A stretch of DNA of 64,000 nucleotides, taken from the NCBI RefSeq assembly GCF_033366695.1, contig NZ_JAOBTQ010000001.1:1860001-1924000 (forward strand), written 5' to 3'. The position numbers and the translations under genes were made by a program. Positions 1-9,371 of this stretch are shown piece by piece. The notes under the pieces were generated by a model. It searched no databases. It worked only from the letters and a program-made list of their open reading frames with translations, and had not been told where the DNA came from. Numbering within the stretch: position 1 is the stretch's first letter; each line of letters begins with the position of its first letter. This stretch comes from Streptomyces sp. SCL15-4. GTDB lineage: Bacteria > Actinomycetota > Actinomycetes > Streptomycetales > Streptomycetaceae.

Positions 1-1496
1 ACCCCGAGGTTGGAGGTGAAGATGAGCACGCACTCGCTGAAGTAGGTGGTGACACCCTGCCCGTCGGTGAGCCGGCCGTCCTCCAGCACCTGGAGGAACT
101 TGTCCAGGATGCCCTTGTCGGCCTTCTCGATCTCGTCGAAGAGGATGACGCGGAAGGGGTTCTCCCGTACGGCGGAGGTCAGTTCGCCGCCCGCCTCGTA
201 GCCGACGTAGCCCGGGGGCGCGCCGACGAGCCGGTCGGCGGAGTGCGCGGCCGAGAACTCGCTCATGTCGAACCGGAGATACGCCTGGTCGCTGTCGAAC
301 AGCACGGACGCCACGGCCTTGGCCAGCTCGGTCTTGCCGGTGCCGGTCGGGCCGGCGAAGAACAGCACGCCACGCGGCCGGTGCCCGGGACTGGTGGCCT
401 GGGCCCCGGACAGTCCCAGCGCGGCGCGTTTGAGGATGTCCAGGGTCCGCGCCACGGCCGCGTCCTGGCCGAGGACCCGGCGGGGAATGGACTGTTCGTT
501 CTCGGGGTCCTCGCCGCGCAGGATGCGGTGGCGTATCTCGTCGCGGCCCCAGGGGTTCTTCTCCACGCCCAGCCGGTAGATCCGTACGGCGTCGGGCATG
601 GCGGTGAACGGCAGGCCGCGGGAGCGGGCCAGCTTCACGCTCTCCTCCATGGCCCGCAGGCTCAGCCCGGAGGCCGCGCGGGCGAAGGCGCCGACCGCGC
701 GGGACGCCTCCTCGGCGTCCGTGCCGCCGGCCGCGGCGGCGCCGTCGCGGGTGCCGTGTCCCGGGTAGCGCTCGTAGACCTGGTGCAGGAGGCGGGCCAT
801 CGTGGAGCGTTCGTCCGCGTCGGGCTCCGGGACGGCGATGGCACGGATCCGCTCGCTGCCGGAGATCAGCCACGCCGGGACGTCCCGTTCGCCGTCGGCG
901 AGCCAGATCACCGGGTTGAACAGGCCCGGGCCCTGCGGCACGGCGCCGGTGCCGGGCCGGGGCGGCAACGGCTCGGCCTCGTGCGCGAGTTTGAGGCAGG
1001 CGAGGAAGAAGTCCCGTTCGTCGGGGCTCGGCCGGGACGGGTCGGCGAGCAGCCGGGAGGCGTGGTCGATCACCAGGGCGACCCGGAGCGGCGGCAGCCG
1101 GCGGCCGTCGCGCGGCACCTCGGTCCGCTGCCGCGCCCACCCGCCCGTGATGTTGCGCATCTGTTCCAGCACCGCCTGGCGGCGCGCCGCCGTGTGGCCG
1201 GGGAAGTCGCCGGTCCCCTGGAGCAGTTCGGCCACGGCCGCCTCCGCGTCGCCCTGCCCGGACTGGGCCACGCCGAAGCCGTTGACCTGGTCGCAGACCA
1301 CCAGTACCTCGTAGCCCTTCTGCCGCAGGGGGTTCCACAGCACGTCGAGCAGCGGGTAGAACCGCTCCCGGCCGCGCCGGGACACCAGGTGCAGATCGCG
1401 GATGTTGCCGTGCAGGACGTACTGCGCGTGCACGCCGAGCGTTCCGGTCAGCTCCTCCACGAAGGGCGGCAGCCGGTCTTCCTTGGACAGGTCCAT
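1..1496 (-). CDS. ClpB/ClpA-type AAA+ ATPase, 3' end cut by window
   Basis: About 498 N-terminal residues are present; the rest lies outside the window. Roughly 300 residues of unfamiliar sequence come first. They are followed by a Clp-like AAA+ module with Walker A GPTGTGKT, Walker B VILFDEIEKAD, and the pore-loop and sensor region typical of ClpB/ClpA second rings (VGAPPGYVGYEAGGELT, FTSNLG). Family knowledge: such modules unfold or remodel proteins using ATP. The ATG is preceded by GGGGAGGAACG, a strong ribosome site. It is the third gene of a minus-strand run after the kinase (3210-5657) and the coiled-coil protein (1585-3213), 88 bp downstream of the latter. The N-terminal half does not look like a Clp_N domain, so this is probably a dedicated system ATPase and not housekeeping ClpB. 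The fold is certain; the role is unknown. Confidence 0.88.
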   Translation of the reverse strand, partial: MDLSKEDRLPPFVEELTGTLGVHAQYVLHGNIRDLHLVSRRGRERFYPLLDVLWNPLRQKGYEVLVVCDQVNGFGVAQSGQGDAEAAVAELLQGTGDFPGHTAARRQAVLEQMRNITGGWARQRTEVPRDGRRLPPLRVALVIDHASRLLADPSRPSPDERDFFLACLKLAHEAEPLPPRPGTGAVPQGPGLFNPVIWLADGERDVPAWLISGSERIRAIAVPEPDADERSTMARLLHQVYERYPGHGTRDGAAAAGGTDAEEASRAVGAFARAASGLSLRAMEESVKLARSRGLPFTAMPDAVRIYRLGVEKNPWGRDEIRHRILRGEDPENEQSIPRRVLGQDAAVARTLDILKRAALGLSGAQATSPGHRPRGVLFFAGPTGTGKTELAKAVASVLFDSDQAYLRFDMSEFSAAHSADRLVGAPPGYVGYEAGGELTSAVRENPFRVILFDEIEKADKGILDKFLQVLEDGRLTDGQGVTTYFSECVLIFTSNLG

Positions 1497-1584
1497 CGTT
1501 CCTCCCCGGTGCGCGCTGTCGCGGGCCGCGCGCGGGCCATGGCTGCGGCGGTGTGCTCACGGACCCCGCCGCGGGTGCCTCGGT

Positions 1585-3213
1585 CTAGCCTCTGCGGTGG
1601 TCCTCGCCGCCCACCTGCCGCTGCCTGAGCGGCGGATGACGGACGTCCCCGTGCGTGTCCGCGGGCCGCTCTCCCTCGTCGATCAGCTCGTTGAGCACCA
1701 GGGCGTCCTCTCCCAGCACGCCCGGCAGCGCTCCTTCGGTGTGTTCGACCTTGAATTCGAGACCGAGGCCCAGTACTCCGGTGATCTCCTCCAGTTCGGT
1801 GAACCGTGCCCGGGCCTCGGCGCAGCGCTCGTCGTCCAGGGCGCGCTGCCCGGCAGTCCGCTCTCCCGGTCCGCCCCGGTACATGGTCGCCACGCTCAGC
1901 CGGCCGTCGAGCAGCGTGGCCCGGAGCCAGTGGCCGGGGTCCCAGCCCCGCGGGGTCCAGTCGAGCCGGATCTCCTGCCCGGCGCCCTGGCCCAGCCCGG
2001 CTTCGCCGCCGAACCTCCGGGCCAGTTCCGCGACGGCACCCGCGCACCGCTCGCGGACGTAGAGGGCCTCCAGGGCGTGCAGCCGTTCGGTGACCCGGCG
2101 TTCGACCAGTTCCCGTTCGGCGGGGCCGAGCGGGACGCCCTGGTCCAGGGTGCGCCGCAGCAGGGCCACGGCGTCCGGTGCCGGGGCGAGGTCCTCGGCG
2201 CCGTCCGGGGTCTCGTACACGAGGAAGTCGTGGTGCAGGGCGGCGCGTTCCTGTGCCGCGCGGGTCTCGTGCGCCTGCCGGTTGGCGTCGCGCACGAACT
2301 TGCGGGCCTCGGTGAGGTGGATGCGGGCCCGGCGCGGGTCCTCGGCGGCGCGGCGTACGGCGTCCCGGACCGCCTGCGCGGCGAGGCCGGCCGCCTCCGG
2401 GGCGGCGTACGGGTCCAGCCGGCCGAGGATGCCCGCTCCGGTGCGGCGCACCTCCCGGGCGTCGAGCACCTCGGTGGCCGGCGTGCGGACGGGCGGGCGG
2501 GGTCCTCGGGCCTCGGCCTCGGCGGTGCGCTCGGCGGCGAAACGGCGCAGCGCGTCCTCCCGGCTCTCGCGCAAGGCGCGCTGCCACTCGTCGTCCCGGT
2601 CCTCCTCCAGCCGCAACTGTGCGGAGATCCGCCGCTCTTCCCACTCGGCCTGCCGCTGCTCCGCGCGGTGCAACGCCTCCTCGGCGCGGGCCAGTTCGCG
2701 GCGCAGGTCGGCGAGCGGGGCGCCGACGGGGGTCAGCGGGGGCGGTACGTCGGGGCGTGGCGGGGGTCCGGGCGGGCCGTCGGAGGACCGGGCGCGCGCC
2801 ACCCGGGCGAGCAGGGCGTGGCGGCGGGCGTTGGTGCGGGCGGCGGCGAAGGCGGCGGCCTCCCACTGCTCGGCGGCCGTGGCCGCGAGGCGCTGCTGCC
2901 GTTCCAGGCACCGCTGCTCCTCGGCGGCGCGTACCGCTCCGGCGGCCAGCAGCCGGGTGCCGAGCAGCGCGGCCCGTCCGACGAGCAGGACGCCGCTGAG
3001 CGAGCCGAGCACCTGCAGCGCGGCGTCCGCCGCGTGGTGGGCGGCCTGCCCGGCCGCGTCGGCGAGGTGGCCGGAGGCCTGCCCGGCCGCGTCGTGCAGG
3101 TGCAGCATGCCGGTGTGCGGCAGTGCCTGCGGGTCCAGGGGCGGCGCGGGCGGCGGGAAGTGCACGGCGGGTGCCACCGTCTGGATGCTGGGGATGGCGA
3201 AACCCGAACTCAT
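1585..3213 (-). CDS. Alanine/arginine-rich coiled-coil protein of unknown function
   Basis: 542 residues, family not recognised. The first ~40 residues are proline-rich. A small, alanine-rich, partly hydrophobic stretch follows (about residues 40-90), then long charged helices rich in E, R, A and Q (about 170-300) that should form coiled coil. The C-terminal third looks globular (WTPRGWDPGHWLRATLLDGRLSV). Its ATG lies inside the stop of the upstream kinase gene (ATGA overlap), so the two are probably translationally coupled, and the AAA+ gene follows after 88 bp. I infer that it is an adaptor or scaffold between the membrane kinase and the ATPase, resting on position and coiled coil only. Confidence 0.8.
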   Translation of the reverse strand: MSSGFAIPSIQTVAPAVHFPPPAPPLDPQALPHTGMLHLHDAAGQASGHLADAAGQAAHHAADAALQVLGSLSGVLLVGRAALLGTRLLAAGAVRAAEEQRCLERQQRLAATAAEQWEAAAFAAARTNARRHALLARVARARSSDGPPGPPPRPDVPPPLTPVGAPLADLRRELARAEEALHRAEQRQAEWEERRISAQLRLEEDRDDEWQRALRESREDALRRFAAERTAEAEARGPRPPVRTPATEVLDAREVRRTGAGILGRLDPYAAPEAAGLAAQAVRDAVRRAAEDPRRARIHLTEARKFVRDANRQAHETRAAQERAALHHDFLVYETPDGAEDLAPAPDAVALLRRTLDQGVPLGPAERELVERRVTERLHALEALYVRERCAGAVAELARRFGGEAGLGQGAGQEIRLDWTPRGWDPGHWLRATLLDGRLSVATMYRGGPGERTAGQRALDDERCAEARARFTELEEITGVLGLGLEFKVEHTEGALPGVLGEDALVLNELIDEGERPADTHGDVRHPPLRQRQVGGEDHRRG

Positions 3214-5657
3214 GCCTGATCTCCTGTCGTGTCGGTCGTCGTCCCGGGCCGCTCACGGGCCGCCCACCGCGCCCGGACGGCGTCCCACGGCCGCCACCGG
3301 GGAGCGCGACGGCCGTTTTGCGGCGGGGTCGGCCGCGCACGGCGCCGAGGCCGCCATGCCGGGGCCCGGCGGCCGGGTCGCGGGCGGATTCCGGGTCCGG
3401 GGCGCGCGGCGTCCCGGCGCGCTCGGGCCCGGCGCCGCTGTCGTCCCCATGCCCAGCACCGGCGGACGCCGAAGGCGGTGACGGCGACGGCCGTGGCGAG
3501 CGGCCACAGCCAGGGGGCGACGGCGACGGCGTAGAACCCGAGGAAGACGGCGAGGACGAGCAGCGCCGCCGCGATCCAGCGGCCGATCCGGGTGCGGGCC
3601 AGCTGTCCGGGGCGGTCCGCGCCCCGGATCAGGAGGCCGGCCACCGACCGGTGCGGGTGGTAGAAGGGCGGACCGATGTAGACGGCGGTCCACAGCTCCG
3701 CCACGAAGACGACCGCGGCGGCGGGCAGCGCCTCCAGCCAGGCCGTGACGACCGCTTCCTGGGTGGCGCGGCCGAAGACGTCCGCGAGGCCGATGACGAA
3801 GGTCCAGGGTGCCGTGACGACGACCGCGCCGAACAGCGCCCAGCCGAGGGTGGGCAGACGGTCCAGGCGGCGCAGTACGGCGGTCAGTCCGTCCTGGTCG
3901 GCCGCGAACCGCAGTTCCTGCTCCTCCTGGATCCGCCGGTCCCTGCGGGCCGCGGACTCCTGCCGGGCCCGGGCGGCGAGCCGGACGGCGACGACGAGAC
4001 GCGGGTCGTCGTCCTGGGCGGAGAGCAGCGCGTCGAACCAGGGCACCGTCTCGGGCAGTTCCGCGCGCACGTCCCGCAGCGAGTCGGTGAGCCGGCGCCT
4101 GGTGGCTTCCGGTTCGCGGGCCAGTTGCAGCAGCCAGGCGTCCACCTCGGCGGTGCGCCGCAGGGCCGTGCGGTCCTGCCGGTCCCGCGCGACCTCCCGA
4201 ACGGTGGGCTCCCACCTGCTGCGCAGGGCCTGCCACGCGGTGGCCGTCTCGTCCAGTCCGTGGCCGCCCGGCCGCCGGGCGAGTTCGGTCATGACCCCGG
4301 GACGCTCCGCCAGATGCCGGAGCAGCGCGACGGCGTCGGCGTGTCCGTCCCGGGCGCCCTGGCACAGCAGGCGCATGCCGGACGCGTCCAGGCGGACTCC
4401 GTGCCAGGCCACGTCGAGGCCGGGGCCGAGCCAGTTCAGCAGCCGGGCGACGCCTTCCGGGGCCGGTGGCCTGGCCAGCTCCTCGCACAGCTCGTCGAGC
4501 CGTTTACGTTCCTCCTCGCCGCGTCCGCCGACGGTCCTGAACTGGTCCAGCCATTCCACCAGTCGCGCCCGGTCGGCGTCGTCGGCCAGCATGCGCGCCG
4601 CCGAGACGTGGTTCTGGTCCAGGTGAAGTGCGAGCGACTCGGTGCCGGTGAACTCCCGGCCCATGAACGGGAACGGCCGGAGCACGGGGCGCGTGGGGTC
4701 GTCGGCGAAGACGCGGCCGTCGGTGCGCGGGGCGGTGTAGGGCTCCCCGCCGTCCAGCCAGTCCCGCACCTGCGCGGCCCCCCAGCGGTGTTCCGGGGCC
4801 CGGGTGAGCAGGCCCTCGCAGAGCAGGCGGGTCCTGCGGTGGGCGATGCCGGAGACGTCGGGGTCGTGGGTGGCGATCTCGGCGAGCACGTCCTCGTCCC
4901 GGCGGAACTCGATCGGGTGGCGGCCGAGGGCGAGTTGGGCGAGGACCATGCCGAGCGACCACCAGTCGCCGGCCTCGGAGACGGTCTGCCGGAGCAGTCC
5001 GGCCTCCGGCGCGAGGTACAGGGGCTTGCCGCGCCAGTCCGTCCGGGGTTCCAGGGCCTCGTCGGGCCGGTGGACGGCGGCGCCGAAGTCGACGAGGACG
5101 AGGTCGGCCGTGGCACCGCGGCGGGTCTGCACCATGATGTTGTCGGGGGTGATGTCCCGGTGGACGACACCGCGTCCGTGCAGGGCGGTGACGGCTTCGT
5201 GGAGCTGGCTCGCCAGGGACCGGACGGCGTCGGCGGGCAGGCCGTCGGGATGGTCCTCGTGGTACTTCTCCAGGGTCTCCTCGCCGTGCGACCAGTACAG
5301 ATGCCAGGGGTGGCCGTCCGCCTCGCCGGTCTCCAGGAGGCGTTCCAGGTGCGGGGCCGCAAGTGCGCCGAGTTCCCGCAGTTCCTGTTCCACGGCCGGG
5401 TCCGGGGCGTGCAGGCGGTGGTACCACTTGAGCACCAGGGGTATCTCCGACGGTCCGTGCCGGGCCGTCAGGTCGCGGACCCGCAGGACGACCGCCTCGG
5501 CGGGCCGCCGCGCCTCGGCGAGCACGGCGACGAGCGGGAAGCGGTCGGCCAGTTCGCGGGGCACCCCGGCGAGGACCGGGCGGGTCTCGGTGAACCGGGC
5601 GTCGGTGAAACCGCCTTCGGCGGGGTCGACGAATCGGGTGGGCGGCGTGGTCGTCAT
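3210..5657 (-). CDS. Membrane-anchored serine/threonine protein kinase
   Basis: 815 residues from the ATG at 5657, which is preceded by GGAAGGCCGGAAG; an in-frame ATG 33 bp upstream lacks a better site. The N-terminal half is a Hanks-type kinase: probable ATP lysine K77 (LVLKW), catalytic loop HRDITPDN (166-173), DFG (190-192) and APE (216-218). The usual HRDxK lysine is replaced by threonine, a variant seen in some bacterial kinases. The middle (about 300-600) is helical with no domain I recognise. About three to four hydrophobic segments fall between residues 604 and 730, followed by a very basic, proline-rich tail. The kinase domain should face the cytoplasm. First gene of the run kinase, coiled-coil protein, AAA+, and divergent from the macro-domain gene across a 158-bp gap. 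I infer a sensor or switch for the ATPase; substrates are unknown. Confidence 0.88.
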   Translation of the reverse strand: MTTTPPTRFVDPAEGGFTDARFTETRPVLAGVPRELADRFPLVAVLAEARRPAEAVVLRVRDLTARHGPSEIPLVLKWYHRLHAPDPAVEQELRELGALAAPHLERLLETGEADGHPWHLYWSHGEETLEKYHEDHPDGLPADAVRSLASQLHEAVTALHGRGVVHRDITPDNIMVQTRRGATADLVLVDFGAAVHRPDEALEPRTDWRGKPLYLAPEAGLLRQTVSEAGDWWSLGMVLAQLALGRHPIEFRRDEDVLAEIATHDPDVSGIAHRRTRLLCEGLLTRAPEHRWGAAQVRDWLDGGEPYTAPRTDGRVFADDPTRPVLRPFPFMGREFTGTESLALHLDQNHVSAARMLADDADRARLVEWLDQFRTVGGRGEEERKRLDELCEELARPPAPEGVARLLNWLGPGLDVAWHGVRLDASGMRLLCQGARDGHADAVALLRHLAERPGVMTELARRPGGHGLDETATAWQALRSRWEPTVREVARDRQDRTALRRTAEVDAWLLQLAREPEATRRRLTDSLRDVRAELPETVPWFDALLSAQDDDPRLVVAVRLAARARQESAARRDRRIQEEQELRFAADQDGLTAVLRRLDRLPTLGWALFGAVVVTAPWTFVIGLADVFGRATQEAVVTAWLEALPAAAVVFVAELWTAVYIGPPFYHPHRSVAGLLIRGADRPGQLARTRIGRWIAAALLVLAVFLGFYAVAVAPWLWPLATAVAVTAFGVRRCWAWGRQRRRARARRDAARPGPGIRPRPGRRAPAWRPRRRARPTPPQNGRRAPRWRPWDAVRARWAARERPGTTTDTTGDQA

Positions 5658-5815
5658 CTTCCGGCCTTCCGGGAAACGCGCTGGGCGCACCGGGGGGCCG
5701 CGCCGTGGGGCGCGGCGGTGCGGTGCGGGGGCCGCGGGGGGACGAAGATATCCCGGTTCCCGGCGGGCGACAGGGGGTTTCCCGGATCTTCAGCGGATCC
5801 CCGGGCGGGGCTACG

Positions 5816-6961
5816 ATGCGCAGCATGCACCCCCTGCCCTCGCACGAGAGCCTCGTGGCCGAACTCCGGGAACTGAGGCGTCGCGGCCTGCCCGGGCTGC
5901 GCCACTGCACCAGGGACGCGCTGCGTCAGGCGGCGGTCGCGGCCGGGCTGTGCGCCGGGCCGGAGGACGAGCAGACCGGCATCGAGGAACTGCTGGGCGC
6001 GGCGGTACGGCGGCTGGCCGGCGGGCGTCCGGTGCGGGACGACGACTCCAGCGATCCGCTGGCCCGCGCCGCCGCGCACTCGTTCGGGATCTTCCCCGCG
6101 CGCCGCGGGGTGCCCGGCACCGACCGGCGCAAGGCCGCGGCGGCCGTCTACGGCGTGACGACGGAGCGGTTCCGCAAGAGCCAGGAGCACGACGCCATCG
6201 CCGAACTGGCGGCGGCGGTGCTGGCCGTGGCCCGCCAGGCGGCCGGTCAGCCGGCCGAGGCGGTACCGGAACCGACGGCGGCCGGGCCGGCCGCGCCCGC
6301 GGCGCGCACCGCACCGGCCGTCGCCGGCCCGGTGCGTCCGGGCGCCGCGGCGGGCCGGATCACCGTGCGGGTGTGCCCGATCGAGGACGTACGGGACGTG
6401 GACATCCTGGTGTCCTCGGAGAACACGTATCTGGAGATGTCCAAGACCTTCCGTCCCACGGTCTCCGGCGCGCTGCGCCGGGCCGCCGCCGTGCGGGACG
6501 CCCAGGGCGAGATCGTGGACGACGTGCTGTCCCGGGAACTGGGCGTGTGGCTGCGGACGCACGGCAGGACGGGCATGCAGGTGCGGCCGGGCACGGTCGT
6601 CGCCACCTCGTCCGGCGCCCTGGCCGCCCAGGGGGTGCGGCGCATCCACCACGCGGCGATCGCGACCCCGGTCGGGGACGGCGACCGCTATCACGTGTCC
6701 CCCGCCGTGCTCGGCGAGGCGGTGCGCAGGTCCTTCGAACTTGCCCGCCACGAGAGCGAGTTCCTCTCTCTGCCGATGTCCTCGATCTGTTTTCCGCTGC
6801 TGGGCTCCGGCCGGGGCGGGCTGCCCGTGGAGACGGTGGCCCGGCGGCTGCTCGACGCGGTCCGCGAGGAGCTGCGCCGGGACCCGTCCTGGTCGGTGCT
6901 GCTGGTCACGCCGGAGGAGAGCCACGCCCGGCTGCTCACGGCCGCCAGCTCCGCTCCGTGA
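5816..6961 (+). CDS. Macro-domain protein with helical N-terminal module
   Basis: 381 residues from the ATG at 5816; a second in-frame ATG at 5825 is an equally possible start. The C-terminal ~190 residues are a macro domain: DVDILVSSENTYLEM, SGALRRAAAV, GTVVATSSGAL, VRRIHHAAIATP and FPLLGSGRGGLP match the ADP-ribose-binding loops. Macro domains bind or hydrolyse ADP-ribose, ADP-ribosylated protein or related nucleotides. The first ~140 residues are helical (LRRRGLPGLRHCTRDALRQAA, then ERFRKSQEHDAIAELAAAVL). They resemble a winged-helix-like module I associate with actinobacterial signalling proteins, at low certainty. An alanine/proline linker (about 150-185) joins the two. Divergent from the kinase operon; the 3' end overlaps the convergent radical-SAM gene by 26 bp. 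Confidence 0.85.
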   Translation: MRSMHPLPSHESLVAELRELRRRGLPGLRHCTRDALRQAAVAAGLCAGPEDEQTGIEELLGAAVRRLAGGRPVRDDDSSDPLARAAAHSFGIFPARRGVPGTDRRKAAAAVYGVTTERFRKSQEHDAIAELAAAVLAVARQAAGQPAEAVPEPTAAGPAAPAARTAPAVAGPVRPGAAAGRITVRVCPIEDVRDVDILVSSENTYLEMSKTFRPTVSGALRRAAAVRDAQGEIVDDVLSRELGVWLRTHGRTGMQVRPGTVVATSSGALAAQGVRRIHHAAIATPVGDGDRYHVSPAVLGEAVRRSFELARHESEFLSLPMSSICFPLLGSGRGGLPVETVARRLLDAVREELRRDPSWSVLLVTPEESHARLLTAASSAP

Positions 6962-7613
6962 GGGCCACCCCGTCCTTGCCCAGCCGGCTTTCCAGCGCGG
7001 CGAGTTCGCCGCGCAGCGGGACGCCGTAGAGGCGCAGCGCGCCGTCCGGGCCGGGCGCCGGCTGCAACCGGGGGCCGGGGGACTCGCGGGTGAGGTAGGG
7101 GGCGTAGCGGGTGGCGCCGAGCGGGGTCAGCGGGACGATCCGCTGGTTGGCCGAGCCGCGCCAGGCCAGCCGGGTGGGTTCCGCCACCCGGAACCGGCCG
7201 GTGATCACGGCGTCCGCGCCGTCGAGGGCACGGCGCCGACCGGGCGTCAGCTCCTCGGGGTCGTACCCCGTGTACACCAGCAGGTCGGCGGGGCGGGACC
7301 CGGCGCTCCCCTCGTGCCGCCGGGCCCCGTCGCGCAGCCGTGCCGCGCCGGCGAGGAGGTGTGCGAGCGCCCGGGACTGCTGAAGGGGCTCGCCGCCGCT
7401 GACCGTGAGACCGTCCGCGCCGTCGGCGAGGGCCCGCCGCCACAGCCCGAGCACCTCCGGGACCGTGGCGGCGGTTCCCGCGTCCGGGTCCCAGGTGTGC
7501 CGGGACATGCACCCGGCGCAGGCCAGCGTGCAGCCCTGGAACCAGATGCCGAGCCGTTTTCCCGGGCCCAGCGTTTCCAACGGGTAGTGCGTCCCGTCGA
7601 GACGTAATTCCAC
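6936..7613 (-). CDS. Radical SAM activating-enzyme-like 4Fe-4S protein
   Basis: 225 residues with a GTG start preceded by GAGGAGGAGAAGCC, a strong ribosome site. The cluster motif is CX3CX2C (C28, C32, C35 in QGCTLACAGCMSRHTW), followed by LTVSGGEPL, the SAM-binding GGE motif. Length and layout match the short NrdG/pyruvate-formate-lyase-activase type, which generates a 5'-deoxyadenosyl radical to modify a partner or small molecule. No glycyl-radical enzyme is encoded nearby, so anaerobic ribonucleotide reductase activation is unlikely. The setting between macro, kinase and vWA genes suggests a modification step in the same system. The product is unknown. It is monocistronic, with a 238-bp divergent region upstream shared with the 7852 gene. 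Confidence 0.85.
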   Translation of the reverse strand: MELRLDGTHYPLETLGPGKRLGIWFQGCTLACAGCMSRHTWDPDAGTAATVPEVLGLWRRALADGADGLTVSGGEPLQQSRALAHLLAGAARLRDGARRHEGSAGSRPADLLVYTGYDPEELTPGRRRALDGADAVITGRFRVAEPTRLAWRGSANQRIVPLTPLGATRYAPYLTRESPGPRLQPAPGPDGALRLYGVPLRGELAALESRLGKDGVALTERSWRP

Positions 7614-7851
7614 GGCTTCTCCTCCTCGCGCCGGCTTGGAGTATCCAGCGCGCCGGCGGACCCCCGCAATTGCCTCGGGCCCTTCGTCCGGCTCTCCGCC
7701 GGGCGGGATCCGGTTGTTTTCCGGAACGTCCCCGAGAATGATCGGTTTTCCCGCGAAACACCGGTCCCGTCAAGGGTTTTGCCCGCTAACCTCTCCCCAT
7801 CGCGGCGCCTTCCCACCCGGACCGCCCGCGACGAATGGGGGACTTTCGAAA

Positions 7852-8538
7852 ATGATCAACAAAGCTCGAATAAATGTCCGGGTCCGACACCTGAATGCCG
7901 GGCTCCTGTCGTCGGCGCGCGCCCGGTCGCACGGCCGCAGGGACGCGGCCGAACTTCTGCAATTCCTCACCGACAGCGAGGGGGGCCGGGGACCGGCCGA
8001 CGGCACCGCCGGCCTCCCGCCGTACATCCTGGGCCTGCACGCCCGGGTGCGGCGCGGCACCGCACGGCTGCGCTCCCACATGCTCCGGGCGCACCGCGAG
8101 CTGCACATCCGGATCCAGGCCGAGTCGGTACGGGTGGTGACCCAGTACACGGTGCGCAAGAAGCCGGCGCCGGCCGCGCTCGCCCGGTACGGGCGGATGG
8201 TCGGCGAGTGGCGCTCGGCCGCCGCCGATTACCGCCAGCAGGCCCAGCAACTCGCCGACGCGGCGAACCAGTTGATCGCCTGCTACTGGGACGGCGTGTG
8301 GGCCGGCGGCCGGGCGGCCGGCCTGGTCCAGGAGTCCCGGCCCGCGGGCCGGCTGCCCGGGCGGATCACGCTGGACCACACCTGGGCCCGCGTCGACGAC
8401 AGCCTGCTCACCGACCGCTGGTACGCCGGGGAACGGGCCGGTGACCCGGCCGCCGCGTCGGCCGTCGCCCAGGCCCTGCACATCATCGACAACCAGGCGG
8501 CGTCCGGCGGTGCCGCCCACGGCGCCCGCCGGGGATGA
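7852..8538 (+). CDS. Unknown helical protein, first gene of vWA/membrane trio
   Basis: 228 residues from the ATG at 7852, with a purine-rich GGGGGA about 8 bases upstream. The protein is soluble and mostly helical (long R/A/Q/E helices around 60-150, for example RAHRELHIRIQAESVRVVTQY), with a more hydrophobic C-terminal part containing CYWDGVWAGG. I do not recognise a family. The stop overlaps a possible upstream start of the next gene (ATGA at 8535), so the three plus-strand genes here are probably one transcript. Confidence 0.75.
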   Translation: MINKARINVRVRHLNAGLLSSARARSHGRRDAAELLQFLTDSEGGRGPADGTAGLPPYILGLHARVRRGTARLRSHMLRAHRELHIRIQAESVRVVTQYTVRKKPAPAALARYGRMVGEWRSAAADYRQQAQQLADAANQLIACYWDGVWAGGRAAGLVQESRPAGRLPGRITLDHTWARVDDSLLTDRWYAGERAGDPAAASAVAQALHIIDNQAASGGAAHGARRG

Positions 8539-8606
8539 CCTCTCGCTCCGCTCCCGTCCACCGCTCCACCGCTCCCCGTCTCCCAGGAAGGCCAGGGAAC
8601 GTCATC

Positions 8607-9371
8607 GTGCATCACTCGGCCCGGACCGGTCACCGGTCCACCGTCCGCACCACCCGCCGGCTCGCCGTCGTCGTCCCGCTGGTGTGCGCACTGTCCGCCC
8701 TCGTGTCCTGCACCAAACAGGAGGAAGCCCTCACCACCCCGTGCGGAGTGGTGGTCGACGGATCCGGATCCGCCGCCGCGGTGAAGGAGGGATTCGACGC
8801 GGAGGCCAAACTCAAGGACAGCCTCGTGGAGTTCCTCACCGACCAGAAGTGCGGGACCGTCGACTACGCCCCCATCACCCGCTCCTCGCGCAGTTCCTCC
8901 TGTCGGCAGGGCCAGGTCGATCTGGACCCGCCGCACGACGCGAACACCGACCAGAAGGCACAGCGGGCCGGCGCCCGGCGGAACGCGGCCGTCGCCGCGC
9001 TCGCCGAGCTGAAGTGCGCCCGTACCCAGAACGGTTCGGACGTCTGGGGCGCGCTGGACCGCATCGGGGAGACCGTGGCCGGCGACGGCCCGGCGCCCAA
9101 GCTGCTCGTCGTGAGCGACTTCGGGCAGTCGGACCCGGAATTCGTGCTCTCCCGCCAGGACCTCACCACCGAGGGCCGGCGGGCCAAGGTCATCGACTCC
9201 CTCGTCAAGAAGCGGGGGCTGCCCGGCATCAAGGGAATGGACGTCTTCCCGGTCGGGCTCGGCATGCAGTACAAGACGAAACCCAGCGAGGCCGACGACT
9301 TCGAGTCCTTCTGGGTCGAAGCACTCGAAGGGAGGGCCAAGGCACATGTCGACTCCCGTTACCGGCGCTGA
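8607..9371 (+). CDS. Lipoprotein with vWA-like MIDAS motif
   Basis: 254 residues from the GTG at 8607, which puts a basic N-terminus and hydrophobic core directly before a lipobox (LSALVSC). A start at 8535, overlapping the previous stop, is possible but would make an unusually long leader. After the lipobox the mature protein contains VVVDGSGS, the DxSxS metal-ion-dependent adhesion site of von Willebrand factor A domains, and later LLVVSDFGQSD, which fits the fourth strand and acidic ligand. It should sit on the outer face of the membrane and bind a ligand through a divalent metal. It overlaps the next membrane-protein gene by 26 bp, suggesting that they work together at the cell surface. 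Confidence 0.8.
   Translation: MHHSARTGHRSTVRTTRRLAVVVPLVCALSALVSCTKQEEALTTPCGVVVDGSGSAAAVKEGFDAEAKLKDSLVEFLTDQKCGTVDYAPITRSSRSSSCRQGQVDLDPPHDANTDQKAQRAGARRNAAVAALAELKCARTQNGSDVWGALDRIGETVAGDGPAPKLLVVSDFGQSDPEFVLSRQDLTTEGRRAKVIDSLVKKRGLPGIKGMDVFPVGLGMQYKTKPSEADDFESFWVEALEGRAKAHVDSRYRR

Noticed and set aside
3123..5876. Long plus-strand open frame antisense to the kinase gene
   Set aside because: High-GC shadow: the kinase motifs and ribosome site are on the minus strand, and this frame is a low-complexity Gly/Arg/Gln product.
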